DNA from: Herbidospora mongoliensis
GTDB lineage: Bacteria; Actinomycetota; Actinomycetes; Streptosporangiales; Streptosporangiaceae
Assembly: GCF_001570545.1 (NCBI RefSeq)
Contig: NZ_BBXD01000030.1
Span: forward strand, 1-64,000
Length of the DNA: 64,000 bases
Direction of reading: 5' to 3'
In this document: positions 42,713 through 52,600 of the stretch, in pieces
How the letters are laid out: every line of letters begins with the position of its first letter
Position numbering within the stretch: the first letter of the stretch is position 1
Position numbers and translations under genes: made by a program
Notes under the pieces: generated by a model
Databases searched by the model: none
What the model saw: only the letters and a program-made list of their open reading frames with translations
Told to the model about the DNA's origin: nothing

Positions 42713-43462
42713 GTGAGTGAACCGGGATATTCCGGACCGCGGACGCCCCTTCGCGCACCCCTCGAGGTGCGGGTCGGGCGGGCCGCCATTGTTGCGTTCG
42801 CCCTGTTCCTGATGGCCCAGACCTTCGCCCACTACATGCAGCTCCCGCCTGTTCGCGCGATCCCGGCCGTGGTCCTCGGCGTGGCCGTGGTCGCCCTCTA
42901 CATCTGGGCCAGTTTCCTGGGCGTGCGCGGACGCCGCCGGTGGTGGGTCGTGGGCGGGATGACCGTCCTGGTCTACCTGCCGCTGCCGCTCCTCGGCGAG
43001 TGGTGGGCGGCGACGGGCGTGTTCCTCGCCGCGACGGCGCTGGGCTTCCTGGCCCGGCACGCCGTGCCCGCGTTCGTGGTGGTGCTGATCGCGGAGCTGC
43101 TCAAATCGCTCTCCTTCGGCGACGAGCCCGCGGTGGCCATGTCGTGGATTCTGAGCGTCGCGGTGACATCCGTCCCGCTGGCGGCGCTCACGCACTTCGC
43201 GGAGACCGCGCGGGTCCTCTACGAGACCAGGGCCGAGCTCGTCGCGGTCGAGGTGGCGGCCCAGCGGGTGCGGGCCATGGGGGAGCTGGAGAAGATCCTC
43301 GGCAGCCGGCTCGACACCATCGCCAGGCAGGGCTTCACGGTGCTCGGCAACGCCGAGGGTGAGGCCGAGACCGTCAAGAAACAGCTCCGCCGGATGCTGG
43401 ACGTCGCCCTCGAAGCGCAACAGGAGATGCGCGAGTTCTCCCATCGCACTCCCCGTACATGA
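42713..43462 (+). CDS. Membrane protein resembling a degenerate sensor-kinase N-terminus
   Basis: 249 residues from GTG. Five or six transmembrane helices (AAIVAFALFLMAQTFAHYMQL, AIPAVVLGVAVVALYIWASFL, VFLAATALGFLARH, SVAVTSVPLAALTHFAE) are followed by a coiled coil. The stretch QRVRAMGELEKILGSRLDTIARQG aligns with the dimerisation helix of LuxR-type kinases (RLRFARELHDVLGHNLS), but the phosphorylatable His is replaced and no ATPase domain follows. It may be a dead kinase modulating the two kinases at 58808 and 60693. It sits inside the precursor cluster. Confidence 0.65.
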   Translation: MSEPGYSGPRTPLRAPLEVRVGRAAIVAFALFLMAQTFAHYMQLPPVRAIPAVVLGVAVVALYIWASFLGVRGRRRWWVVGGMTVLVYLPLPLLGEWWAATGVFLAATALGFLARHAVPAFVVVLIAELLKSLSFGDEPAVAMSWILSVAVTSVPLAALTHFAETARVLYETRAELVAVEVAAQRVRAMGELEKILGSRLDTIARQGFTVLGNAEGEAETVKKQLRRMLDVALEAQQEMREFSHRTPRT

Positions 43463-43498
43463 TGAATATCACTAGATGTCCGTGATGGTCGTTTCTGG
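43459..43498 (+). promoter_or_regulatory. Precursor-type regulatory element, copy 4
   Basis: atgat-N4-atcac (43459-43472), 21 nt, tctgg (43494-43498). It overlaps the end of the membrane-protein gene and lies 107 nt before precursor 4. Confidence 0.7.
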
Positions 43499-43604
43499 TT
43501 ACCGTCCAGGCCGATAGCAAAACTGATGGCACAGGCGGTCCCTTCCAACCTCCGGAAACGGGCGCGAGGGCGTTCGGGCCGGAGCCGCCAAACGAGGTGA
43601 CATC

Positions 43605-43892
43605 ATGCCGGAAGATTCGACGCTGCCCCCCGAACTCCGCACCCAGCTCGCCCGGTTCTTCGCCCGCACCTGGTCAGACGAGGTGCTCAGGCAGGACTTC
43701 GAGCGGGACCCCCGCGCCGCGCTCGCGACCGTGGGCATCGACTGGCCCAGCGACCTTCCACTCCCCGAGCTGCCCGAGCGGCCGGAGAACGCCATCGACC
43801 TGGAGAGTCTCGAAGCGTCGGCGGGTTCCGCCGTCAGCACGATCGGCACGGTGAGCTGTCCCACGGGGTGTTTCTCCCGTCAGAACAGCTGA
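43605..43892 (+). CDS. NHLP-leader RiPP precursor 4
   Basis: 95 residues. The leader is more divergent (LRTQLARFFARTWSDEVLRQ, DPRAALATVGIDWPSD) and ends LESLEASAGSA. Core VSTIGTVSCPTGCFSRQNS contains two Cys three residues apart and seven Ser/Thr. It shares the pattern T-I-[GS]-T-V-x-C-x3-C with precursor 7 and partly with 6. No terminator follows; precursor 5 starts 95 nt later and is in operon with the exporter and tailoring genes, so precursor 4 may read through. Confidence 0.85.
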   Translation: MPEDSTLPPELRTQLARFFARTWSDEVLRQDFERDPRAALATVGIDWPSDLPLPELPERPENAIDLESLEASAGSAVSTIGTVSCPTGCFSRQNS

Positions 43893-43915
43893 CCTTCTCA
43901 TCACTTGGGCGCCGG

Positions 43916-43942
43916 GTGGTGGGCAGTCCAGATGCCCACCAC
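43916..43942 (+). other. Perfect leader hairpin with GTCCAGA loop, precursor 5
   Basis: gtggtgggca / tgcccaccac, a 10-bp perfect stem, with loop gtccaga. The loop matches the hairpins before precursors 2 and 3 while the stem bases differ, so the pairing looks conserved. Confidence 0.6.
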
Positions 43943-43986
43943 CCCGCCATTGAAGCATCTCATACCACGCTGCGGGGAGACCTGTG

Positions 43987-44271
43987 ATGACTGTAGACCT
44001 GATCGGCTGGGACACCGCCCAGCGCCGAGGATTCGGCCGACTGACCGCCCGTTCCTGGTCCGACGCCGGCTTCCGGCTCCGCTACGAGCGCGAGCCCGCC
44101 GCCGTCCTGGCCGAATACGACATCCACCTCGCCGACGGGGCCCTGGCTCCGGCACTCCCCGCGCGGCCCGCCGCCGAGGTGGTCGTCGAGACGTTCAGCG
44201 AGGCCCCGACGGCCCCGCCGCCCTGCCTCAGCAGCTTCTGCTTCTACACGATGGGCGTGACGGCCCGATGA
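43987..44271 (+). CDS. NHLP-leader RiPP precursor 5, first gene of the biosynthetic operon
   Basis: 94 residues; GGGGAG eight bases before ATG. The leader is recognisable (GFGRLTARSWSDAGFRLRYE, EPAAVLAEYDIHLADG) but the usual ELExAAGA end is replaced by VETFSEAP. Core PTAPPPCLSSFCFYTMGVTAR has two Cys, four or five Ser/Thr and an SFCFY motif like YCFCF in precursor 1. It overlaps the adaptor gene by four bases (ATGA), tying precursor expression to the modification and export genes. It has no copy of the shared upstream element. Confidence 0.85.
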   Translation: MTVDLIGWDTAQRRGFGRLTARSWSDAGFRLRYEREPAAVLAEYDIHLADGALAPALPARPAAEVVVETFSEAPTAPPPCLSSFCFYTMGVTAR

Positions 44272-44981
44272 CGACGACCGCGGTCGAGACGTCCGGAGGC
44301 GAGCGGATCGACGAGCTCGTCTCCACGGTACGGACCAAGGCGTGGCTCGCCGCGGTCGCCCTCATCCTCGTCGCGGGCTGCGGAGCGGGCTGGGCCTGGC
44401 TCGGGCAGGTCCGCGACGTCGTCTTCGCCTCCGGCGTGCTGGTGACGGGCACCGGGCCCGTGCCGGTCGCCGCCCCCGTGTCCGGCAGCCTGGCCGAGGT
44501 GTTCGTCACCGCCGGGCAGGAGGTGACGGCGGGCACGCCCCTGGCGGTGCTCTCCGACGCCCAGGGCGCCAGACGCGTCGTCACCGGCACATCGAGCGGC
44601 CGGGTCATCCGCACCGCCGCCCCCGGCACCGCCCTGGCCGCCGGAGCCGTCGTCGCGGTCGTCGACCCCGGCACCGGGCCGCTGCGCGCGGTGCTCACCG
44701 TCGGCCCCGAGCGCATCGGTTCGCTCACCGAGGGCCAGACCGTCGCCGTCACCGGCGCGGGGACGGGTAAGGTCAGCGCCGTCGACGCCTACCCCACCTC
44801 GACCGACCGGCTGCGCCCCCTCTACGGCGACACGCTGAAGGCCGACGGACGTTACCTGGTGACCGTCGACCTCGACCGTCCCGCCTGGCCCGGCGCCACG
44901 CTCACCCCGGTCGCCGGGGAGATCACCGTGGCCGTCGTCCGTCCCGTGGACGCGCTCTTCAAGGAGGCCGGTCGTGGCTAA
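44268..44981 (+). CDS. HlyD-like membrane-fusion/adaptor protein of NHLP exporter
   Basis: 237 residues. One N-terminal transmembrane helix (AWLAAVALILVAGCGAGWAWL) then a biotinyl-lipoyl-like barrel: VAAPVSGSLAEVFVTAGQEVTAGTPLAVL, and a second half SGRVIRTAAPGTALAAGAVVAVVD. This is the short HlyD-like secretion protein found beside NHLP bacteriocin ABC transporters. It likely sits on the outside of the membrane and docks on the two ABC exporters encoded next. The start overlaps precursor 5 and the end overlaps the peptidase-ABC gene by 8 nt. Confidence 0.85.
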   Translation: MTTTAVETSGGERIDELVSTVRTKAWLAAVALILVAGCGAGWAWLGQVRDVVFASGVLVTGTGPVPVAAPVSGSLAEVFVTAGQEVTAGTPLAVLSDAQGARRVVTGTSSGRVIRTAAPGTALAAGAVVAVVDPGTGPLRAVLTVGPERIGSLTEGQTVAVTGAGTGKVSAVDAYPTSTDRLRPLYGDTLKADGRYLVTVDLDRPAWPGATLTPVAGEITVAVVRPVDALFKEAGRG

Positions 44982-47139
44982 AACGGCGACCAGGACGCGC
45001 CCGGTACGTACCGAGCGCCGGCCGCAGATGGAGGACGCCGACTGCGGGCCCGCCTGCCTCAGCATGGTGTTCGCGTATCACGGCCTGCGCGTCCCGCTGC
45101 ACGAGATCAGGGAACGCTCCGGCGTCGGGCGCGACGGCCTGTCCGGGGCGGGGCTCAAGAAGGCGGCCGAGGAGTACGGCTTCGACATCAGCGGTTTCCG
45201 CCTGGACGCCGACGAGCTGGAGAACTACCCCGTCCCCTCGATGATCTTCGTCGACCAGCGGCACTTCGTGGTGCTGGAGGGGATGCGCAAGAAGTGGGCG
45301 TACATCAACGACCCCGCCGTGGGTCGCATCCGGCTGACCCGGCCGGAGTTCAAGAAGCGGTTCAGCGGGATCGTGCTGGTGCCGCGCCCCGGCAAGGGAT
45401 TCACGGCGGGCGGGAAACGCTTCCCCCTGGTGCGCTCCGCGCTGGCGAAGGTGCGGCCCTACCTCGCCACGCTGCTCGCCATCGCCGTGATGGCCTTCAT
45501 GCTCGCCCTGCCCGCCGTCGCGACGGCGCTGCTCACCCGGCTGCTGCTGAGCGAGGTGTTCATCGCGGGGCAGACCGCCTGGTCGGCGCCCGTGCTGCTC
45601 GGCCTGCTCGCCTGCGCCGGGTTCACCGTGGCCGGGACCTGGTTGCAGCAGCGGCTGCTCGGCGCGGTGCAGACGGCGATGGCGGCCGACCTGTCGGGCC
45701 GGTACATGTGGCGGCTGCTGCGCCTGCCGGGTGACTTCTTCCACCGGCGGATGACCGGCGGCCTGGTGATGAAGACCTCCTTCGGGGCCGGCCTCGCCGT
45801 CCTGCTGTCGGACCGGGCCGCCGCGGCCGTGGCGGCCGTCCTGACGATCGGGCTGCACTCGGCGATCCTCTACGCCTTCCACCCGGCCTTCGCCCTGGTC
45901 GCCGCGGGGCTGGCGGCGGTCAACCTGCTGGCGATGCGCGCGGTCAGCCGGGCCGCCGCCCCGCACCAGCAGAAGCTGCTCTTCGACGAGCACCGGCGCG
46001 ACAGCATGGCCTTCAACGGGATCTCGATGGCCGAGTCGCTGAAGGCCGACGGGGCCGAGGGCTGGTTCTTCGCCAAATGGGCGGGCCTGTCGGCGAAGGC
46101 GCTGTCGGCCACCCAGGACCTCATGCGGGTGACGCAGGCGCTGCTCGCGGTGCCCGCCGCGCTCGGCTCGCTCGCCGGGGCCACCATCGTGATCACCGGC
46201 GCGGTGCTGATGGCCAACGGCGAGGTCACCCTGGCGACCGTCATCGCCGCCCAGCTCCTCGTCGGCGCCTTCCTGGTGCCGGTCACCGCCCTGGTCGGCA
46301 TCGGCGCCGAGGCCCAGATCATGGTCGCGCAGACCAGCATGTACGACGACGCCATCAGCGCCGAACCCGACCCGCAGTACGCCGCCCTGCCCGGCCTCCC
46401 CGAGACCGACGGCGGCCTGCGCGGCGCGGTCGAGTTCTGCGACGTCGCCTTCGGCTACGACCGCCAGCGCGGGCCGGTCATCAGCGGCCTGTCGTTCCGG
46501 GTCGAACCCGGTCAGCGGGTCGCTGTGGTCGGCCGTACCGGCAGCGGCAAATCCACGGTCGCCCGCCTGCTCACCGGCGCGGTCAAGCCGTGGTCGGGCC
46601 AGATCCTCCTGGACGGCATCCCCCGGGAGCACTGGCCCAGGGAGACGCTCACCACCTCGATCGGCTATGTCGAGCAGAACCTGCAGGTCTTCGAGGGCAC
46701 CGTGGCCGACAACCTCACGCTCTGGGACCCGACGATCCCGCAGTACCGGCTGCACCGGGCGCTCGCCGACGCCGGCCTCGCCGATGTCGTCGCCCGCCGC
46801 GGCGGCCTGTCGGGCGGCTGGATCCAGGAGCGGGGCCGCAACCTGTCGGGTGGTGAACGGCAGCGCCTGGAGATCGCCAGGGCGTTCGTGCTGTCGCCGT
46901 CGGTGCTGGTGCTCGACGAGGCGACCAGCGCGCTCGACGCCGAGACCGAGGCGTTCGTCGACGCGAACGTGCAGGCCAGAGGCTGTACCAGCCTGGTGGT
47001 CGCGCACCGGCTCAGCACCGTCCGCGACAGTGATCTGATCCTCGTGCTCGACCGGGGCAAGGTCGTCCAGCGTGGCACGCACGCCGAGCTCATCGCGGTG
47101 CCCGGCCACTACCGCACGCTCGTCGAGGAAGCCTCATGA
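44974..47139 (+). CDS. NHLP bacteriocin exporter with C39 leader peptidase, permease and ATPase
   Basis: 721 residues. The C39 peptidase has Q19, C24 (MEDADCGPACLSMVF), H97 (QRHFVVLEG) and D113 (INDPAVG). About six transmembrane helices follow (residues 160-420), then the ATPase with Walker A GRTGSGKSTV, signature LSGGERQR and Walker B LVLDEATSALD. It would cut leaders, likely after the Ala-Gly-Ala site, and export the product. GTG start with GGAGG-type site in the preceding gene. It overlaps the next gene by four bases. Confidence 0.92.
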   Translation: MAKTATRTRPVRTERRPQMEDADCGPACLSMVFAYHGLRVPLHEIRERSGVGRDGLSGAGLKKAAEEYGFDISGFRLDADELENYPVPSMIFVDQRHFVVLEGMRKKWAYINDPAVGRIRLTRPEFKKRFSGIVLVPRPGKGFTAGGKRFPLVRSALAKVRPYLATLLAIAVMAFMLALPAVATALLTRLLLSEVFIAGQTAWSAPVLLGLLACAGFTVAGTWLQQRLLGAVQTAMAADLSGRYMWRLLRLPGDFFHRRMTGGLVMKTSFGAGLAVLLSDRAAAAVAAVLTIGLHSAILYAFHPAFALVAAGLAAVNLLAMRAVSRAAAPHQQKLLFDEHRRDSMAFNGISMAESLKADGAEGWFFAKWAGLSAKALSATQDLMRVTQALLAVPAALGSLAGATIVITGAVLMANGEVTLATVIAAQLLVGAFLVPVTALVGIGAEAQIMVAQTSMYDDAISAEPDPQYAALPGLPETDGGLRGAVEFCDVAFGYDRQRGPVISGLSFRVEPGQRVAVVGRTGSGKSTVARLLTGAVKPWSGQILLDGIPREHWPRETLTTSIGYVEQNLQVFEGTVADNLTLWDPTIPQYRLHRALADAGLADVVARRGGLSGGWIQERGRNLSGGERQRLEIARAFVLSPSVLVLDEATSALDAETEAFVDANVQARGCTSLVVAHRLSTVRDSDLILVLDRGKVVQRGTHAELIAVPGHYRTLVEEAS

Positions 47140-49655
47140 GTGGATATCCCGTCAGCGAGATCGAGCTGATCGACCCCTACGCCTGCTGGACCGTGGTCAG
47201 CGGCTCCGTCGACGTCATGCTGTCGCCCGTCGACGGCCAGGGCCCCCGCCACCGCGTCGTCCGGGTGGAGAGCGGCCAGCTCATGCACGGGTTCGCCGCC
47301 ACCGACCTGCCCGGCGGCTACACCATCATGGCGGCCCCCGCCGAGGGCACCTCGGTCCGCCGCGTCAAGCGGGATCCGGACGCGGTCTCCTCCTGGGTAC
47401 GCCGCCTCAACGGCCCCGTCGGCGCGGAGCTGCCCAACCTCCGCGACGTCCACCGGGGCACCCTGACCCGGGTGCTCATGCTGGCCGAGGCGGAGGAGGC
47501 CGACCGCGACAACTGGCGCGCGGCCCGCGCCCAGGCCTCGAGCGACATGCTGCACCGGTCCTTCGCCGACATCGCCGCCGCGGCGGGTGTGGCGCCGGTG
47601 CCCGGCAGCCCGCGCAACGCCGCCGACCGGGCCATGGAGGTCGTCAAGGCGCTCGGCGCGCACTGCGGGTTCGCCGCGCAGGAGATCGACCCGGCGTCGG
47701 TCGACCCGATGGGCGCCGCGCTCGATCTCGCCAGGGTCCGGCACCGGAAGGTGCTCCTGGACGACCAGTGGTGGCGCAACGCCACCGTCCCGCTGGTCGG
47801 CTTCCTCAAGGACGGCGGACGGCCCGTCGCGCTGCTGCCCCACAAGGGCGGCTACAAGATCTCCGACCCGTCCGGGGAGGTGCGCCGCGTCACCGACGAG
47901 GTGGCCGCCACCCTCGACCGGGGCGCCTGGCAGCTCTACCCGCCGCTCGACGAGGGCATCACCTCGCCGCTCGCCCTGCTCAAATACGGGCTGCGCGGCG
48001 CGGGCCGGGAACTCGGCTGGCTGCTGGCCGCCGGCGGCGGCGCGGCGCTGCTCGCGCTCGGCGTGCCTATGCTCACGTTCGTCCTGCTGACGGCGGCGCA
48101 GAACCCGGCCGACCAACCGGCCATGATCTGGATCGCGGTCGTCATCGCGGGCGCGGTGGCCGCCAGCACCATGCTCCTCGCGGTGCGGAACGCGGTGCTC
48201 GTACGCGTCCAGGGCCGTCTCCAGGAGCGGCTCGAACCGGCGATCTGGAGCCATCTCGTCTCCCTCGACCTGCCGTTCTACTCGCAGTACAGCACCGGGA
48301 ACCTGGTCCACCGCGCCAACGCCGTCGCCGACATGCGCAAGGCGCTCGGCGAGGCGGCGGTCAACTCGCTGCTGGGCGGGGTGTTCTCGCTGCTCGGCCT
48401 GCTGATCCTGGTGACCGTCGACTGGCGGCTCGCGCTGGTCGTGCTCGTCGGGGTGCTGCTGCTGCTTGCCGTGCTGGCCGCGCTCGCGGTCCGCCAGCAG
48501 AAGCACGAGCTGGTCATGCACGAGGAGTACGGCAAGATCTACTCACTCCTGTACGCCTGCCTCAGCGCCATCGACAAGATCCACGTCTCGGGCCGCGAGG
48601 CGCAGGTCTTCGGCCTGTGGTCGCGGGCCTTCTCCGCCCAGCAGGGCGCCGCCGCCTCGGCCCGGCGCGAGCGGGCCGTGTCGGCCGCGATCGGCGCCTC
48701 GGCGCAACCGCTGCTGCTGCTCCTGCTCGCCTTCACCGCGCTGTCGCTGGGGGTGCCGGCCGCCTCGTTCGTGATCGCGGCCGTCGCGCTCGGCCAGTTC
48801 GTGCTGGCGCTCGGCCAGGTGAGCCGGGCGGTGGAGGCGGCCTTCGCGCTGCTGCCGAGGTTCGAGCGGCTCAAGCCGCTGCTGGAGCGGGCGCCGGAGA
48901 CGCCGCCGGGGGCCAAGGACCCGGGCGAACTGGTCGGCCTGGTCCGCATGCACGACGTGTCCTTCGCCTATCCGGGCACCGCCAAGCAGATCCTCGAAGA
49001 GGTCTCGATGGTGTTCCGGCCGGGCGAGTTCGTCGCGGTCACCGGCCACTCGGGCGCGGGCAAGTCGACGCTGGTGCGGCTGCTGCTGGGCTTCGAGCCG
49101 CCACGTACAGGACAGATCCTCTACGACGGCGGTGACCTGCGCGACCTCGACCTGCGCCGGGTCCGCACCCAGGTGGGCGTGGTGATGCAGCAGGCCCGCG
49201 TGCTGCGCGGTTCGGTGCTGGAGAACATCATCGGCGACGTGCCGGGCGCCAAGGAGGAGGACGCCTGGCGCGCGGCCCGGCTGGCCGACCTCGACGGCGA
49301 CATCGCCCGGCTGCCCATGGGCATGCAGACGATCATCAGCGAGGACAACGCGTCCTTCTCCGGCGGTGAACTCCAGCGGCTGCTCATCGCCAGGGCGCTG
49401 GTGAAACGCCCCCGGGTCCTCATCCTCGACGAGGCCACCAGCGCGCTCGACAACGTCACGCAGGCGCTGGTCAGCCGCCGGATCGCCGAACTCGACATCA
49501 CCCGGATCGTGATCGCGCACCGGCTGAGCACCATCAGATCGGCGGATCGGATCTACGTACTGGACCAGGGCAGGGTCGTCGCCAACGGCACCTTTGAGGA
49601 GCTGATGGAGGACAACGAGCTGTTCGCCCGGATGGTCCGCCGACAGGAGGTCTGA
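47136..49655 (+). CDS. Second NHLP-type ABC exporter (permease-ATPase fusion)
   Basis: 839 residues. A soluble N-terminal region of about 280 residues without a C39 active site (starts SGYPVSEIELIDPYACW) precedes six transmembrane helices (about 290-590) and an ATPase: TGHSGAGKSTL, FSGGELQRLLIARAL, LILDEATSALD. This is the usual second subunit paired with the peptidase-containing NHLP exporter; the two probably form a heterodimer. ATGA overlap on both sides with its neighbours shows a tightly coupled operon. Confidence 0.9.
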   Translation: MSGYPVSEIELIDPYACWTVVSGSVDVMLSPVDGQGPRHRVVRVESGQLMHGFAATDLPGGYTIMAAPAEGTSVRRVKRDPDAVSSWVRRLNGPVGAELPNLRDVHRGTLTRVLMLAEAEEADRDNWRAARAQASSDMLHRSFADIAAAAGVAPVPGSPRNAADRAMEVVKALGAHCGFAAQEIDPASVDPMGAALDLARVRHRKVLLDDQWWRNATVPLVGFLKDGGRPVALLPHKGGYKISDPSGEVRRVTDEVAATLDRGAWQLYPPLDEGITSPLALLKYGLRGAGRELGWLLAAGGGAALLALGVPMLTFVLLTAAQNPADQPAMIWIAVVIAGAVAASTMLLAVRNAVLVRVQGRLQERLEPAIWSHLVSLDLPFYSQYSTGNLVHRANAVADMRKALGEAAVNSLLGGVFSLLGLLILVTVDWRLALVVLVGVLLLLAVLAALAVRQQKHELVMHEEYGKIYSLLYACLSAIDKIHVSGREAQVFGLWSRAFSAQQGAAASARRERAVSAAIGASAQPLLLLLLAFTALSLGVPAASFVIAAVALGQFVLALGQVSRAVEAAFALLPRFERLKPLLERAPETPPGAKDPGELVGLVRMHDVSFAYPGTAKQILEEVSMVFRPGEFVAVTGHSGAGKSTLVRLLLGFEPPRTGQILYDGGDLRDLDLRRVRTQVGVVMQQARVLRGSVLENIIGDVPGAKEEDAWRAARLADLDGDIARLPMGMQTIISEDNASFSGGELQRLLIARALVKRPRVLILDEATSALDNVTQALVSRRIAELDITRIVIAHRLSTIRSADRIYVLDQGRVVANGTFEELMEDNELFARMVRRQEV

Positions 49656-52600
49656 TGATGCCGGTCACGGTTCCCCAACATGAAGGGCTGCTCTCGGTAC
49701 CCGGCGGAGACGCCCGGCTGATGGCGGTGGTCGCCGCGGCGGCGCCCTTCCACGAACGGGTGGCGGGGGAGTATTTCGTCCCCGTCGCGGGGCGGAACCG
49801 GCGGCAGGCGTCCGAGCGCACCCAGCGCTGGCTCAAGGCGGCGGTGGGCGACGACGAGGCCGCGAAGCGGGCGGTCCTGCACCACCGCAACAAGTCGGGC
49901 CGCGACCTCGGCGCCGGGCTGGTCGACGTCCAGCTCGCCGACCCGCGCCGGCTGCCCGACTGGGGATACGCCCTGGTCGACTTCTTGCTGGCCCAGCCGC
50001 CCACGGCCGCGGCCGACCCGGCGGCCGGACGTCCCGGTGCCCCGTTCGTGGCGTTTCGGCGCGCCATGAACCGGCTCGTGGACGTCAAGGACGGGTCGGT
50101 CCGCGGCGTGCCCGTGACGGCCGAGGCGCGCGAGGACATCGCGGGCCAGCTCATCGAGCGGCTGACGCAGGCGTGCTGGGCCGGGTTCGCGTTCGAGGCC
50201 CAGCTCGCCGGCACGTCCAACGACATGTCGTCGTGGCTGCAGAGCCCCGGCATGGACGTCAGCCAGTCGGGCTGGCTCGACCGGCTGGAGACGCTGCCCG
50301 GCCTCGCCTACGTCATGGGCACGACCTGCCTGCAGTGGCGGCGGGTCGTCCACGAGCTGTTCGACCGGCTCCGCGCCGACCTGCCGCGGCTGCGCCGGAC
50401 CCTGTGGGGCTGGGCCGCGCCCGGCCCGGTCACCGGCTACTCCGGCGACTCGGGCGACCTGCACAACCACGGCCGGGTGGTCACCCTGCTCACCTTCGGC
50501 TCGGGCGAGCGGGTCGTCTACAAGCCGAAGGACCTGCGCTCGGTCGCCGGGGTGATGGACGTCTGCACCCTGCTCAACAACCACGGCCTGCCGCTCGCCC
50601 TGCACACCCGCGAGGTCCTGCTGCGCGACGGCTACGGCTGGGAGGAGTACGTCGTCGCCGAACCCGGCACCGACGAGGCCAGCGTCCGCCGCTTCTACAC
50701 CCGCCTCGGCATGTTCGCCCGGCTGGCCCAGTTCCTGGAGTGCCGCGACCTGTGGGCCGACAACCTCGTCGCGATCGGCGAGACACCGGCCTTCATCGAC
50801 CTGGAGAACGTGCTGCAGGGCCGGATCAGCCAGCCGTCGGTCATCGGCGAGCGGATCGAGTCGCTGTGGGGGCAGGTCGAGGACACGGTGGTGAAGACCG
50901 CCGTGGTCTCCTTCCCTCGGATGATCGCGGGCGGCGTGCAGGCCCAGGACGTCGGCTGCCTGGCCGCGCTGCGGGAACAGATCGCCAAGAACAGCACCGG
51001 GTTCCCGGCCGGGTGGGAGGAGCCGCCATACCGGCCGACCTGGGGCGCGGGCGAGCTGGCCGACCCCCGCGACTACGCCGACGAGGTGGCCGAGGGCTAC
51101 CGGCAGATGCAGGTGTGCCTGGAGTCCAACCAGGAACTGCTGGCCGACGTGTCCGGGCCACTGGCCCTCCTTCAGGAGGCGCCGGTCCGCTACATCTGGC
51201 GCAGCACCTTCGACTGCGGCGACATGCTGCGCACCAGCGTCGGCCCGGGTGCGCTGGTCGACGGCGTGGCCAGGGAGATCTGCCTGGCCCACCTGTTCCG
51301 CAGCGCCATGGGGACGCTCCGGGTCGACCCCGGCCGCACCGACATCCTGGAGATCATCGAGCAGGAGATCGACGCGTTCCGCCGGATGGACATCCCGCTC
51401 TTCCTGTCCAAGCCGGCCTCCGACTCGGCGTTCACCCCCGACGGCGTCGAGATCCCCGGCCACTTCTCCGGTACGGCCTGGCAGCGCCTCCAGGACCGGG
51501 TCGCCGACCTGGCGGGCTTCCCGCTGGCCGAGCACCTGGCCGTCCTGCAGACCTGCCTCGACATCACCGGCGCGGCCGACCTGCCCGTCAGCTTCCCCGC
51601 CGCCGCCCCCCGCCCGAAGACGCTCCGCGAGATCGGCCTGCACGCCTACGAGCTGTCCGGCCGGGGCGACGAACCGTCGGTCGAGGAACTGCTCGCCCGC
51701 GCGGGCGACCTCGCGAACGAGGTGCTGGCCGCCGCCGTGCCCGTCGGGGGTGACCGGTCGGCCTGGATGGGCGTGGTCACCTACCCCGCCCACGGCCTCG
51801 ACCAGGTCGAACCCCTGCACGGCGACCTGCTCACCGGCACCGCGGGACTGGCCGTCTTCCTCGCCGAGCTGTACGCCAACACCGGTGCCCCCGGCCACTG
51901 GACCGCCGCGCAGGAGGCGCTGGACGCCTCGTTCGAGTTCGCCACGCTGTCCACCCAGTCGGCCTTCTACCGCCGGATGTGCGGCGGGCTCTCGCCCGTT
52001 GGCGCGTTCGTCGGCATCGGCTCGGCCATCTACGCGCTGAGCCGCTGCGGCGAGGCGCTGGGCGACACCCGGCTGGTGGAGCGGGCGGCCGAGCTGCTCC
52101 CGCTGGCCGAGTCGAACCTGTCCGGGACGACGTCGGGCGAGCCGGTGTTCGGGCGGGCGGGCCTGCTGCTGGCCGTACACAAACTGCGGGAGGCGTCGGT
52201 CACGGCGGTGCCCGGCGCCGACGCGCTCGCCGCGCGGCTGCACGGGGAACTGCTCGCCGAGCTGCCGATGAAGGGACGGCTGCCCTACCCGCCGGACGTG
52301 CCCGCTCTCGCCGGGCTGCCCATCGGCGCCGACGGACTCGTCTGGGCGCTGGCGAGCAGCACCGCCGCGCTCGGGGAGGCCCCGGCAGAGGCGCTGTCGG
52401 CGCACCGCTTCGCCCTCGACACCCCCGGCTCGCTGCTCGCCGCGGTCGCCACCGCCCACGCCCTCACCGGCGAGGTCCCGGCCGAGCTGCGCGAGCGCGT
52501 CGTCCGCCAATGCGCCCCCAGCCCGAGACGCTCCTGCGCCGGGCTCGTGGTGGACGCCGAGACGGCGATCCACACCGCCCGCCTGACCGGCGACCAGGGT

